64,000 nt of DNA, from NCBI GenBank assembly GCA_027214255.1, contig JAPWHL010000003.1:1-64000 (forward strand), read 5' to 3'. Every line of letters starts with the position of its first letter. Position 1 is the first letter of the stretch. Below the pieces are notes generated by a model. It worked only from the letters and a program-made list of their open reading frames with translations, made no database searches and was not told the DNA's origin. The position numbers and the translations under genes are program-made. The DNA is from Roseovarius aestuarii (GTDB lineage Bacteria > Pseudomonadota > Alphaproteobacteria > Rhodobacterales > Rhodobacteraceae). Positions 1 through 8,616 of the stretch are shown piece after piece.

Positions 1-675
1 GATGACGCATCGGCCGACGAGGATGTGATCCCCGAGGCCCTGCCGGATGTGACGGATGCGCTGGACGAAGGGCTTGAGGTTGTCGGTGCGCTGACCGATC
101 CGGTTCTGGGCGACGGCGGTGTTGTTGATGGGCTGCTGGGCGACGGCGGTGATGATGGTTTTCTTGATACATTGATTGCAGGAGATGACACGCTGTTTCT
201 GACCGGAAGTTCAGATACCCTTGACGGGTCGGGACAAGACACCGTGTTGGACGGTTTGCTCGGTGACGACGATGTATTTGGCGTGGATGTGGAGGCCTCT
301 GACGACAGCTCTGATGATCTTTTTGCTGGCCTTAGTGGCGGAGGCAACCTGTCGGGCAGCTTGATCGATCAAGGGCTTCTAAGTTTGGAGCCTGCTGACG
401 CCGGTAGTTCGGCAGACGATGAGATCGATTCTCTGTTGAATGATATCCTTGCTGGCGGTGTTGACGACATCTTTGGCGACAGCAGTGAGTTGGGCAGTCT
501 GTTGGATGTTGATCCGGCGGCCGACGACGTGCCTGCGCAGGATGGCGTGGATACTCTGGTGGACGATACCATCATCGAAGGTGCTTTGAACATCCTGTTC
601 GATCAAGGCGTTGATCAAGGATTTTCACTGTTAGGCGGGTTATTCGGAGGAACGTCAGAGGAGGACGCGAATTAG
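1..675 (+). CDS. C-terminal part of an acidic Gly/Asp/Leu-rich surface protein (5' end outside window)
   Basis: The frame is open from base 1, so this is the 3' part of a longer gene; no start is assigned. The 224 visible residues are very acidic and low in complexity, with degenerate units of the type GDGGVVDGLLGDGG and DTVLDGLLGDDD. The end (LLGGLFGG followed by five acidic or polar residues) closely matches the end of the poly(Asp-Ala) protein encoded at 11318-12970, so the two are probably paralogues. It lies upstream of a type I secretion operon, and an acidic repetitive body with a conserved non-cleaved C terminus fits a type I secretion substrate. No enzymatic motif is visible. Export is inferred from context and not shown by the sequence. 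Confidence 0.7.
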   Translation, partial: DDASADEDVIPEALPDVTDALDEGLEVVGALTDPVLGDGGVVDGLLGDGGDDGFLDTLIAGDDTLFLTGSSDTLDGSGQDTVLDGLLGDDDVFGVDVEASDDSSDDLFAGLSGGGNLSGSLIDQGLLSLEPADAGSSADDEIDSLLNDILAGGVDDIFGDSSELGSLLDVDPAADDVPAQDGVDTLVDDTIIEGALNILFDQGVDQGFSLLGGLFGGTSEEDAN

Positions 676-879
676 GATAGGTAGCGCATCTTGACCTTAG
701 GGAAGGCCGTGTTAATAAGCTCAGCATCGGTACGCAAGATATCGAAATACTGTTATTTATTTTGCCGTTACATGTGCCCCAATCTCACAGTTGGTTGAGA
801 TCTCTTACCAGTAAATCTGTTTCGCGCTTGAAAAAACCAGCCGCTCGGGTACACGTATTGAGTGAGTTGTGTATACAAT

Positions 880-895
880 TACCTCTATTGAGGTA
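880..895. promoter_or_regulatory. Short inverted repeat upstream of the prefix-domain gene
   Basis: TACCTC-tatt-GAGGTA is a perfect 6-bp inverted repeat with a 4-base loop, about 30 bp before the start at 928 in the 252-bp gap after the first gene. It could be an operator or a leader hairpin. It is short enough to be chance, so support is weak. Confidence 0.25.
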
Positions 896-927
896 GTAGT
901 CTCGCTGTAAGGCAAAGGATTCTGGAC

Positions 928-1704
928 GTGGCAATCAAGGTGACGACACAGCTAAGAGCCGGGCAAGAGCCGCGTGTTCAGCAGTCTGCCTCGCACCTGT
1001 CACTGAGCGCCCCGACAGATGTTTTTTTGGGCCCCGGCACTGCTAGTGTATCGGCAACTGAAAAGTTGGGGTCAGATCTTTTGGTCCGTTTCTCTGACGG
1101 TGAAACATTGCATATCGCAGACTTTTTTGTTGCTGGGGAAAAAGGTGACTTTAGTACTCTGGTTTATGCGTCAGGCGAGGTTGCTCTTAGTGGTCTTATG
1201 GGACCAGAACCTTTCCAAAGCGATATTGAGACCTCTGAGGCGGTGTCGGATGTAGAGCCTGCGGTTTCCCGAGCCGAAGCTTCCCCAGACGACACTTCTG
1301 GACTTTTGGGGGCGGGCGCCGGTTGGACGGCCCTTGGGGCAGGGGCTATTGCCGTTGGCTCTGGAATTAGCTTTCTATCAGAGAGTGACGACACCCAAGA
1401 GGGCACGGCACCATCGACAGAGACCGATCTACCGAATGACGAGGCCAAGAATGACTTGGCGGCGGCGATTGATGAATTTGTCGGCTCTGATACCGCTGCA
1501 TTGACCGAGAGTGACTATGATGCTGATGGCGTCTCTGCTGATGCCCAGCGATCTATAGATCCCGAACAAAGCCTTGGTGCCAATGACGGTAGCCTAACGG
1601 GACGCGAGGGTTTCGTTGAGACCGAATTGACAGACGTTGGTTTTGCGCCTTTTCAGGATGATCCGCTTTTAAACCTACTCGATCTAACAGCGGAGACTTT
1701 TTAA
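928..1704 (+). CDS. Small protein with BapA/LapA-type N-terminal prefix-like domain
   Basis: Predicted 258 residues from a GTG start preceded by AAGGA; the stop overlaps the ATG of the TolC-like gene (TAATG), so the two are probably translationally coupled. Residues about 5-95 resemble the prefix domain of BapA/Bap-type adhesins, including a [VI]-F-x-D-G-E-x-L-x-I-x-D-F-F-like strand pattern also seen in the protein at 11318. Residues 125-150 form a Gly/Ala-rich hydrophobic stretch like the one that follows the prefix domain in such adhesins. The rest is acidic and ends abruptly, with no Big/cadherin repeats and no RTX signal. It may be a reduced adhesin, a secretion accessory or a retention-module fragment. 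The family call rests on pattern recognition; function is unknown. Confidence 0.65.
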   Translation: MAIKVTTQLRAGQEPRVQQSASHLSLSAPTDVFLGPGTASVSATEKLGSDLLVRFSDGETLHIADFFVAGEKGDFSTLVYASGEVALSGLMGPEPFQSDIETSEAVSDVEPAVSRAEASPDDTSGLLGAGAGWTALGAGAIAVGSGISFLSESDDTQEGTAPSTETDLPNDEAKNDLAAAIDEFVGSDTAALTESDYDADGVSADAQRSIDPEQSLGANDGSLTGREGFVETELTDVGFAPFQDDPLLNLLDLTAETF

Positions 1705-2993
1705 TGTCTGTTTTGAAGTCTTGCCTGTCAAATGCTCTGACGCTTCAGGTTAAGCAAAAGGCTGGATTTCTTCTTGCTCTTTCCTTTGCGCTGAGTTTTG
1801 CGGTGCCGGCGGCGTCTCAGACATCTTTGCGTGCTGCTGTTATAAGTGCCACAGAGCGGGATGGGACCATCAATGCCCTTCGGCAAGAGGTGGCAAGCCG
1901 CTCGGTGGATATTGAAGCTGCCCGGGACGAGTACTATCCCAGTATCAGCTTGTCCGGTGATTCATCTACGACAAGTGCTGACGGCCCAGGGGTGACGCTG
2001 ACAGTTTCGCAAGTCCTTTTTGACTGGGGGCTTATTCGGAGCAAGATCAATGCCGCGTCCCAAGTCCGAGTGCAGGCTGTTTCAGATCTGAAAATGGAAG
2101 TAGAAAGCCTGACGCTTGAGGTTGCTGATCTGTTTATTGATTATGAAACCCTAGGGATGAAGATCGCGCGCACAAGATCCTACAACAGATTTGCGCGCAG
2201 AATTGCGCAGCAAGCGCAAGATCGGGCGAAAGCGGGAATCAGCGACAATGGTGAGGTTGCGCGCGCGCGCCTCGAGATCGCGCGGGCAGAGGATCAACTT
2301 GCACAGTACATAGCAAACCGTCAGATCGCGCTGTCGCAAATTTCTTTCTTTGTCGGAAAACAAATACAATCCGTTCACGTCGCACCTGAACTGGGCTTCG
2401 CTCGCCGCTATAGTAAACCTGCAAAACTACGCTCTGCTGTACGGATCGCCCCCGATTACATCGCCGGGAGATCCAGCGTGGATGAAGCGGTGGCCGGAAT
2501 GGACAACGCAAAAGCGTCGCGCTTGCCGACAATAAAGCTTCAGGCGCAGGGGCGTGTCGATCTGAATGGCGGCAATTCGCAAACGGCATTTGGTATTTCG
2601 ACGGGCGTTGATCTTAGTTCACGTAGCTTTGGCAAGCGACAAATCCAATCTGCCCAGTTGAACCTGAATGGTGCAAAATCAAAGCTGGTTTCGGTCGAGC
2701 GTGAGTTGATGAATGCCGCATCAAGCGCAATGCAAGAAATAGATATTTTGAGCAGAACCGAGCGGTCAATAGGACAGCAGCTCATAGAAGGCAGACGTGT
2801 TCTCGACAATTACGAACAGCAATTTGTTGCTGGTCAACGCGAACTGCTTGAGCTGCTGACCACTGGCCGGGATCTGTATGATTCCGAAATTGAAAAGATC
2901 GACACATACGCTGACCGAAAACGTACAGAATATAACGCCGCGCGTGATCTAGGTGTGCTGGGAACACTTATTATCGCCACATCTAAGATGTAA
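1704..2993 (+). CDS. TolC-family outer membrane channel of a type I secretion system
   Basis: 429 residues with an N-terminal signal peptide (hydrophobic core around residues 22-36, cleavage probably after AAS). The mature part has the duplicated long-helix and short-strand pattern of TolC/OEP proteins, including the LTVSQVLFDWGLIRSK segment typical of the first strand-helix junction and the QFVAGQRELLELL segment typical of the second repeat. It should form the trimeric outer-membrane exit duct for the ABC exporter and adaptor encoded next. The start overlaps the stop of the prefix-domain gene, and the exporter follows after 44 bp, so one transcript is likely. Its length is normal for the LapE/TolC group. 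Confidence 0.88.
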   Translation: MSVLKSCLSNALTLQVKQKAGFLLALSFALSFAVPAASQTSLRAAVISATERDGTINALRQEVASRSVDIEAARDEYYPSISLSGDSSTTSADGPGVTLTVSQVLFDWGLIRSKINAASQVRVQAVSDLKMEVESLTLEVADLFIDYETLGMKIARTRSYNRFARRIAQQAQDRAKAGISDNGEVARARLEIARAEDQLAQYIANRQIALSQISFFVGKQIQSVHVAPELGFARRYSKPAKLRSAVRIAPDYIAGRSSVDEAVAGMDNAKASRLPTIKLQAQGRVDLNGGNSQTAFGISTGVDLSSRSFGKRQIQSAQLNLNGAKSKLVSVERELMNAASSAMQEIDILSRTERSIGQQLIEGRRVLDNYEQQFVAGQRELLELLTTGRDLYDSEIEKIDTYADRKRTEYNAARDLGVLGTLIIATSKM

Positions 2994-3037
2994 AATGCAA
3001 GTCCGGGGCCAAAAAATCGTGATGAAATGGAAGTGAG

Positions 3038-5173
3038 ATGAAAGACCATATAATCTCCGATCAGCTTGTGAATGGGCTTGTTGAACTCTGCCGCGTACAG
3101 GGAATGACGACATCCGCTGAACAGCTGACTGACGGGCTTCCTAGGTCAGAGGATAAAGAACTGAGCCGGGATCTCGCTGCGTTGGCATTGCGCCGGGTCA
3201 ACATGAGCTGTCGGATCAGTCATGAGCCATTGTCAACGTTTCCGTCGCACAGCTTGCCGGCGCTGCTGTTTTTGACAGATGGCCGAACAATCATTTTGGA
3301 AGGCCTTACGAAAAACAGAGCCAAAGTTAGCCTGCCCGATTCCGGTGGCGGGCGTGCTGTTTGGACGAGGGAAGAACTCGAAAGCCTGCACGACGGATGC
3401 ATTCTGATTTCCAAACCCATCGACATTGTCAGTGACCGGTTGGATGAACCCGAAAAAGAAAGGGGGCATTGGATTTTGGGCCCTGTTCTGGCCAATTGGG
3501 CTGTCTATCGGGATGTGATGCTTGCTTCTTTCGCTGCAAACGTTCTTGCGGTCGCGACGGCGTTGTTTTCGATGCAGGTTTACGACCGTGTTGTCCCCAG
3601 CAATGCTTTTGACACATTGTGGATACTAGCGAGCGGAGTTGGTATTGCCATTGTATTGGAGTTGGCTTTACGCTTGATGCGCTCAACTTTGATTGATGTT
3701 TCTGGTCGCGACCTTGACTTGCGACTGTCAGCGCAGCTGTTCGATAAAGTTGCGAATATGAAGCTTAAACATCAGCCCGGATCGACCGGAGCTTTTGCAA
3801 ACCAGGTTCGAGATTTCGCAACTGTTCGAGAGTTTTTTACGTCAGGCACGGTGACGGGGATATGTGATCTACCCTTCGTTCTGATCTTTCTCGGAGTGAT
3901 TTGGTTCATTGGCGGCCCGATCGCGTATGTCGTTCTTGCCGGGGTCATCTGTACGATCATTCCAGGGTTGGTCATGCAAAAGAAACTGGCCAAAGCTTCG
4001 CGCGAGAATGCACGAGAATCCGCCGCCATCAATGGGTTGTTGCTGGAAACGATTACTAATCTTGAGACTGTTAAAGCTGCTCGTGCTGAAGGCCGTCTGC
4101 AACGTACTCATGCGCAACTTACTGCGACAATGGCAAACACTGCGATCAAAACGCGCAACATATCGAACATCATGTCGCAGTTGGTCAGCACAGTTCAAAA
4201 ACTGGCCTATGCTGGGGTGATTGTAACGGGTGTCTATTTGATTAGCGCGGGTACCCTTACCGTAGGTAGCCTTATCGCCTGTACATTATTGTCGAGCCGC
4301 ACAATGACGCCGATGGGGCAGGTTGCCGGTCTGTTGGCGCGTTGGCAGCAAGTGCGCGCCGCGATGGAAGGGCTTGATCAGATCATCAGTCTACCAGTCG
4401 AAAGGCCCAGCGACAGGCATTTTGTACGCGCCTCATCTATTGCCGGGTCTTACAAATTTGATGACGTTGTCTTTCGCCATGACCCACAAGCGCCACCGGT
4501 GGTATCGGTGCCAGACTTCACAATTTCAGCTGGCGAACGTATCGCCCTTCTGGGCGGCAACGGCGCGGGAAAGTCTACTCTACTGCGCTTGCTGGCAGGG
4601 CTTACCGAACCAGAGTCGGGAAGTATCTTGCTGGATGGTTTGTCGTTGTCACAGGTTGATCCCTTTGATCGTCGCCGCCAGATTGGATACTTGCCGCAAA
4701 GTGTCGCGCTTTTTCAAGGGACACTGCGGGATAACCTGCTGTTAGATCACGGGCTGCATAGTGATGACGAACTTCTCGAGGCGCTTGATGCGGTCGGTCT
4801 GGGGAGCTTCGTAAGAAGGCATGTGCGGGGCCTTGATCTTCAACTTCAAGGCAATGCGAACGTTTCTGGCGGGCAACGCCAATCGATCGGCCTTGCGAGA
4901 GTCTTGTTGCAAGACCCCAAGATTGTGCTTCTTGATGAACCTACTGCGGCTTTCGATCACCTGACCGAAAACAAAGTTATCGGGCATATGAAACATTGGC
5001 TTCATGGTCGTACAACGGTTATTTCGACGCATAAGAGAGAGTTGCTGGCTTTGACGGAGCGGGCGGTTGTTCTCAAGGAAGGTCGGATTGCCCGGGATGG
5101 CGACCTCCTTACAATTCTAAACTCTGCAAGAGCGAACACCGTGGAGAAAAATCCGGTGAAAGCTGTGACATGA
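3038..5173 (+). CDS. LapB-like type I secretion ABC transporter (permease-ATPase)
   Basis: 711 residues; start supported by GGAAGTGAG six bases upstream. Residues about 1-140 form a C39-peptidase-like domain without a recognisable catalytic Cys-His pair, as in LapB/HlyB-type exporters that do not cleave their substrates. Residues about 150-440 are the six-helix membrane domain. The ATPase domain has Walker A GGNGAGKST from about residue 506, the signature NVSGGQRQS and Walker B IVLLDEPTAAF. The product should energise export of large acidic proteins through the TolC-like channel. The stop overlaps the start of the HlyD-like gene by 4 bp. The nearby prefix-domain and acidic repeat proteins are the obvious candidate substrates (inference). 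Confidence 0.92.
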   Translation: MKDHIISDQLVNGLVELCRVQGMTTSAEQLTDGLPRSEDKELSRDLAALALRRVNMSCRISHEPLSTFPSHSLPALLFLTDGRTIILEGLTKNRAKVSLPDSGGGRAVWTREELESLHDGCILISKPIDIVSDRLDEPEKERGHWILGPVLANWAVYRDVMLASFAANVLAVATALFSMQVYDRVVPSNAFDTLWILASGVGIAIVLELALRLMRSTLIDVSGRDLDLRLSAQLFDKVANMKLKHQPGSTGAFANQVRDFATVREFFTSGTVTGICDLPFVLIFLGVIWFIGGPIAYVVLAGVICTIIPGLVMQKKLAKASRENARESAAINGLLLETITNLETVKAARAEGRLQRTHAQLTATMANTAIKTRNISNIMSQLVSTVQKLAYAGVIVTGVYLISAGTLTVGSLIACTLLSSRTMTPMGQVAGLLARWQQVRAAMEGLDQIISLPVERPSDRHFVRASSIAGSYKFDDVVFRHDPQAPPVVSVPDFTISAGERIALLGGNGAGKSTLLRLLAGLTEPESGSILLDGLSLSQVDPFDRRRQIGYLPQSVALFQGTLRDNLLLDHGLHSDDELLEALDAVGLGSFVRRHVRGLDLQLQGNANVSGGQRQSIGLARVLLQDPKIVLLDEPTAAFDHLTENKVIGHMKHWLHGRTTVISTHKRELLALTERAVVLKEGRIARDGDLLTILNSARANTVEKNPVKAVT

Positions 5174-6342
5174 CTGGTACTGATGTTCTGCCGACGAGCC
5201 ATATTGACGGCAGCTATCGTCGGAAGACACTGAAAACGGCCCGATGGACAATACGGGCGATTGTTCTGACGCTCGTCATCGCCGTCGGTTGGGCGCATTT
5301 TGCCGAGATCAACGAAATTACCCGAGGTGACGGGCGTGTTATTCCGCTTCGGCGGATGCAGACAATCCAAAGTCTTGAAGGCGGTATTCTGGCGCAGTTG
5401 GAAGTGAGCGAAGGAGACATTGTTGAGCAAGGCGAGACACTTGCGCGACTGGATCCGACCCGATCCCAATCCGCTTTCCTGTCGGCGCAATCCGAAATCA
5501 CTGCTCTGAGGGCTGAAGTCGCCCGGTTGCAGGCCGAAGTCCTTGAACGCCCTGTCTTGGATTTTGGCGAAAACCCGAATGCTGCAGAGGTTACTGAACT
5601 ACGCCTGTTCAATGCGCGTCGGACCAAACTCGAAGCATCCTTGGCTGCGTTGGAAGCCGAGCAAACAGCCATCCAAGAGCAGATAGATATCACGCGACCC
5701 TTGACTGTAACCAAATCTGTAAGTCGCATGAATCTTTTGCAACTTGAACAAAAGAAGGCCGAACTGGACGGCCGGATAAGCGAGACACGCAATCAGTATG
5801 TGCAGGATGCCTACAAAGACCTAGCTCAGAGAAAAGCGAAGCTATTGATGATTGAGCAAGAGCTTGTTCAAAAGCAGGATGAATTTAAGCGCACCGAAAT
5901 TGTTTCCCCTGTGCCCGGACGCGTCAACAACATTAACATCACCACGCTGGGTGGCGTTATTCAGCCGGGAGAGCCAATCATGGAAATCACTCCCACAGAC
6001 GATCAATTGATCATTGAGACCAAGGTGAAGCCCCGCGATGTAGCCCTGATCGCGCCCGGTATGCCGGCGAGTGTGAAAATAACGGCCTATGATTTTTCAA
6101 CATATGGCGATCTTCGCGGTACTGTAACCCAGATATCAGAAGACACCGTAGAAGAAGACACGCCACAAGGGCCGCAAGACTTTTACCGCGTTATGGTTCG
6201 GACCGAGCGCAGCTATCTGGAACGTTTTGGACAAGAATACGCAATCCGCCCCGGTATGATCGCGCAAGTCGATATCGAAAGCGGCAAACGATCTGTTCTG
6301 AGCTACCTCACACGACCACTTCTGAAAGCCCGCCTACACTGA
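5170..6342 (+). CDS. HlyD/LapC-type membrane fusion protein
   Basis: 390 residues, overlapping the exporter gene by 4 bp (ATGA). One transmembrane helix lies at about residues 26-46, followed by a biotinyl-lipoyl-like half-motif (QSLEGGILAQLEVSEGDIV), a long coiled-coil hairpin (about 95-235), and the second lipoyl half and beta-barrel (IVSPVPGRVNNI onwards). This is the standard layout of the periplasmic adaptor of type I secretion systems. It bridges the inner-membrane ABC exporter and the TolC-like channel encoded just upstream. The three genes make a complete apparatus of normal size, with no sign of decay. Confidence 0.92.
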   Translation: MTGTDVLPTSHIDGSYRRKTLKTARWTIRAIVLTLVIAVGWAHFAEINEITRGDGRVIPLRRMQTIQSLEGGILAQLEVSEGDIVEQGETLARLDPTRSQSAFLSAQSEITALRAEVARLQAEVLERPVLDFGENPNAAEVTELRLFNARRTKLEASLAALEAEQTAIQEQIDITRPLTVTKSVSRMNLLQLEQKKAELDGRISETRNQYVQDAYKDLAQRKAKLLMIEQELVQKQDEFKRTEIVSPVPGRVNNINITTLGGVIQPGEPIMEITPTDDQLIIETKVKPRDVALIAPGMPASVKITAYDFSTYGDLRGTVTQISEDTVEEDTPQGPQDFYRVMVRTERSYLERFGQEYAIRPGMIAQVDIESGKRSVLSYLTRPLLKARLH

Positions 6343-6415
6343 AGATTTGACGCATGGCTTCTGCTGGCTAATGCGCCTGATATCTTGACTAAACCTATTA
6401 GAAAGAGACTGCCCC

Positions 6416-7759
6416 TTGTTTAGACTGCCGAAACGAAAGGGCCATGATAGTTGTCTTCCGATCAAGAATGGCAATCTATTCCTGACCGCTACCGCAATTT
6501 TCCTAGTGATGGGGAGTTCTATCCATTCGCAGGTGGTCAACTCGGTGGAGGTCCGGGGAGCAGAGTTTATTCCAGAAGAAGATATTCGCCTGACCTGTGG
6601 TGCGGAAGCTGGCGTAGAATATTTGGATCTGGAACTGCGCGCTATCGAGGACTGTTTGATGTCCACGAACGCCTTTGAAACCGTCGATTTGTATCGTGAA
6701 AACGGCGAAACTTTGGTTATCGACGTTCAAGAGTCCAATACGCGCCCTGGTCGTATTGAGGGTGCGCTTTCTTATGCATCTCAGGATGGTATTTTAGCGG
6801 GAGTTTCCTATCAGCAGTACAATATTTTCGACCGGACATATGGGGCTGCGCGTTTAGAGTTTGGAGCTGAAACGCAGCGATACAGTGCCCGCCTCTATCG
6901 CACCGAAGTTTTCGATACGTCATACGATTTTGGAGTGGAGATAGTCGGCGGTCGTGATGATTATGATGACTGGGGCTATACCCATCGTGCGTTACGAGCC
7001 GAGGGGTACATCGTAAAAGACCTATCCCAAACACTCAAATTCGAGGGTGGTGTCGGATATCGGGAGCATCGACAGTACGACATCGAACCCGGTGCCAGCG
7101 CCCTGCTGGTGAAAGAACAGACCGACAGCATTTCAGCACCATATTTGCGATTTGGGTTGCGTTATGACTCCGCGCTTAAGGCCCAAGAAGGAGAGCTGGT
7201 TTGGAATTCGTTTAGCTATGGTGCAAGGTTCGATCAACATTTTTGGAACATAGGTTCTGCCGATCTCATTTCGGATTCCCGTCTTGAAGGATACGCCCAG
7301 TTTCCTGTGGCGGAGAACCTCCGGTTTCTTGTGAAGGTCAGTGCTGGGCTGGTCAACGGGATGAAAAGCAATGCGACCCGGACCATCGACCGCTTCTTTG
7401 TGGGCGCGGATACGTTTCGCGGCTTTGCCCCACGGGGAATTGGCCCGCGGGATGGCTCTGAGACGCTGGGCGGCAATTCATACATCAAAGCATCGTTGGA
7501 ATTGCAGCAGGATTTGGGGATGTTTTTGGGCACTCAGTTTCGCGGCGGCGCTTTTCTGGACACCGGCTCTGTCTGGGATTTGGACGACACTTTGGGTGGC
7601 ACCATCGATGATAGTTTCCATCGCCGGACCAGCATTGGTTTATCGATGTCTTTTGATTTGGGAAACACCCCTGTTTCCGTCTACCTGGCCAAACCGATTG
7701 AGAGCCAACCAGGAGATGAAAATCAGGTTTTTGGGCTTAGCCTAAGCACTCACTTCTAG
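6416..7759 (+). CDS. Small Omp85/BamA-family outer membrane protein with one POTRA-like domain
   Basis: 447 residues from a TTG start; the start is uncertain because no strong ribosome site is visible and the signal-peptide region has other possible starts. After a signal peptide (core about 22-35, ending near HSQ) a single POTRA-like domain begins with VNSVEVRGAEFIPEEDI and runs to about residue 105. The rest is a 16-strand-type barrel carrying the Omp85 hallmark RGFAPRGIGPRDG (VRGF/Y-type motif of strand loop 6) and ending in Phe, as outer-membrane barrels do. It follows the type I secretion operon by 74 bp. With one POTRA it is not the essential BamA. A translocation or assembly role for a surface protein is possible but inferred. 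Confidence 0.78.
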   Translation: MFRLPKRKGHDSCLPIKNGNLFLTATAIFLVMGSSIHSQVVNSVEVRGAEFIPEEDIRLTCGAEAGVEYLDLELRAIEDCLMSTNAFETVDLYRENGETLVIDVQESNTRPGRIEGALSYASQDGILAGVSYQQYNIFDRTYGAARLEFGAETQRYSARLYRTEVFDTSYDFGVEIVGGRDDYDDWGYTHRALRAEGYIVKDLSQTLKFEGGVGYREHRQYDIEPGASALLVKEQTDSISAPYLRFGLRYDSALKAQEGELVWNSFSYGARFDQHFWNIGSADLISDSRLEGYAQFPVAENLRFLVKVSAGLVNGMKSNATRTIDRFFVGADTFRGFAPRGIGPRDGSETLGGNSYIKASLELQQDLGMFLGTQFRGGAFLDTGSVWDLDDTLGGTIDDSFHRRTSIGLSMSFDLGNTPVSVYLAKPIESQPGDENQVFGLSLSTHF

Positions 7760-7808
7760 GGCCCAAGTCTGGGGGCAGATCACCGTTTTCAAGCTGCAGC
7801 CGCCGAGT

Positions 7809-8447
7809 TTAGAACAGATTCATATCTCTTGCCACAATGACAGCATGCGTCCGGTTGCTTGCCCCTAGCTTGGTGCAAATGGATTTTACGTGCATCTTCA
7901 CAGTCGGTTCTGCGAGACCCAACTCGCTGCCGATTTCACGGTTCGGCTTTCCTTCGGCCAAGAGCGCCAGAACAGTCATCTCCCGCTGAGACAGTAAGCC
8001 ACCTGTCTGTTCACTTGTCTTGGTGGCCTGTTTCTTCATCAATTCTACAGGAATGTAGCGCCCACCATTCGCCATAAAGCGGATCTCGTTGGCCAAATTC
8101 TTAAGCGACTCTGTCTTAAGAATAATGCCTGCACCGCCCATCTCCAATGTCTCGGAAACGACATGTGCTGTCGGGTTGCTGGTCAGGATGCCTACCGGTT
8201 TTCCGCCGTTACGAGCAATAGCCTGTTGGAGGCCTGAAACGCCGTTCATACCCGGCATGTCCAAATCGACCAGAGCCAAATCGAATGGGCCTTCGGCATC
8301 AATTTTGGCAAGCGCTGCTTGTAAATCTGGGGCGGTTTGCGCTTCAAAGTCGGGCAAGCTTGACAGAAATTGTTCAAACATCTCCAAGACCATGGCGTGA
8401 TCGTCGGCAATAAGAACGCGGAGAGGTTGAGAACTGTTGTTGGTCAT
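7809..8447 (-). CDS. NarL/FixJ-type response regulator
   Basis: 212 residues from the ATG at 8447, preferred over an in-frame GTG nine bases upstream because AAGTGGA precedes it. The receiver domain (about 9-125) has the acidic pair in IADDHA, the phospho-acceptor Asp61 in VDLDMPGMNG and the switch Thr and Lys region (TSNP, LKTES). A LuxR-type helix-turn-helix follows (LSQREMTVLALLAEGKPN to about residue 205). It is convergent with the Omp85 gene and lies 170 bp downstream of the hybrid kinase on the same strand, so the two probably form one phosphorelay. It may control the adjacent surface-protein genes; no operator was identified. Confidence 0.9.
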   Translation of the reverse strand: MTNNSSQPLRVLIADDHAMVLEMFEQFLSSLPDFEAQTAPDLQAALAKIDAEGPFDLALVDLDMPGMNGVSGLQQAIARNGGKPVGILTSNPTAHVVSETLEMGGAGIILKTESLKNLANEIRFMANGGRYIPVELMKKQATKTSEQTGGLLSQREMTVLALLAEGKPNREIGSELGLAEPTVKMHVKSICTKLGASNRTHAVIVARDMNLF

Positions 8448-8616
8448 AAGTTCCACTTTAATCTAAACTGAAGCCAATCTAGGCACTACGTACTGTACTA
8501 ATGCGCTCGACCACAAAAAGTTTCGCAATCGGATGCCGTCCTCGGACCTGCAAGGATTGTCGTAAATACCACAGCCATATGTTTACACAAGTCTGTTCGC
8601 CCCGAGTAGCCTCTGG

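Noticed and set aside
6416..7759. Considered as the essential BamA
   Set aside because: It has only one POTRA-like domain and is about half the normal length, and none of the usual bamA neighbours (rseP, lpxD, fabZ) is present.
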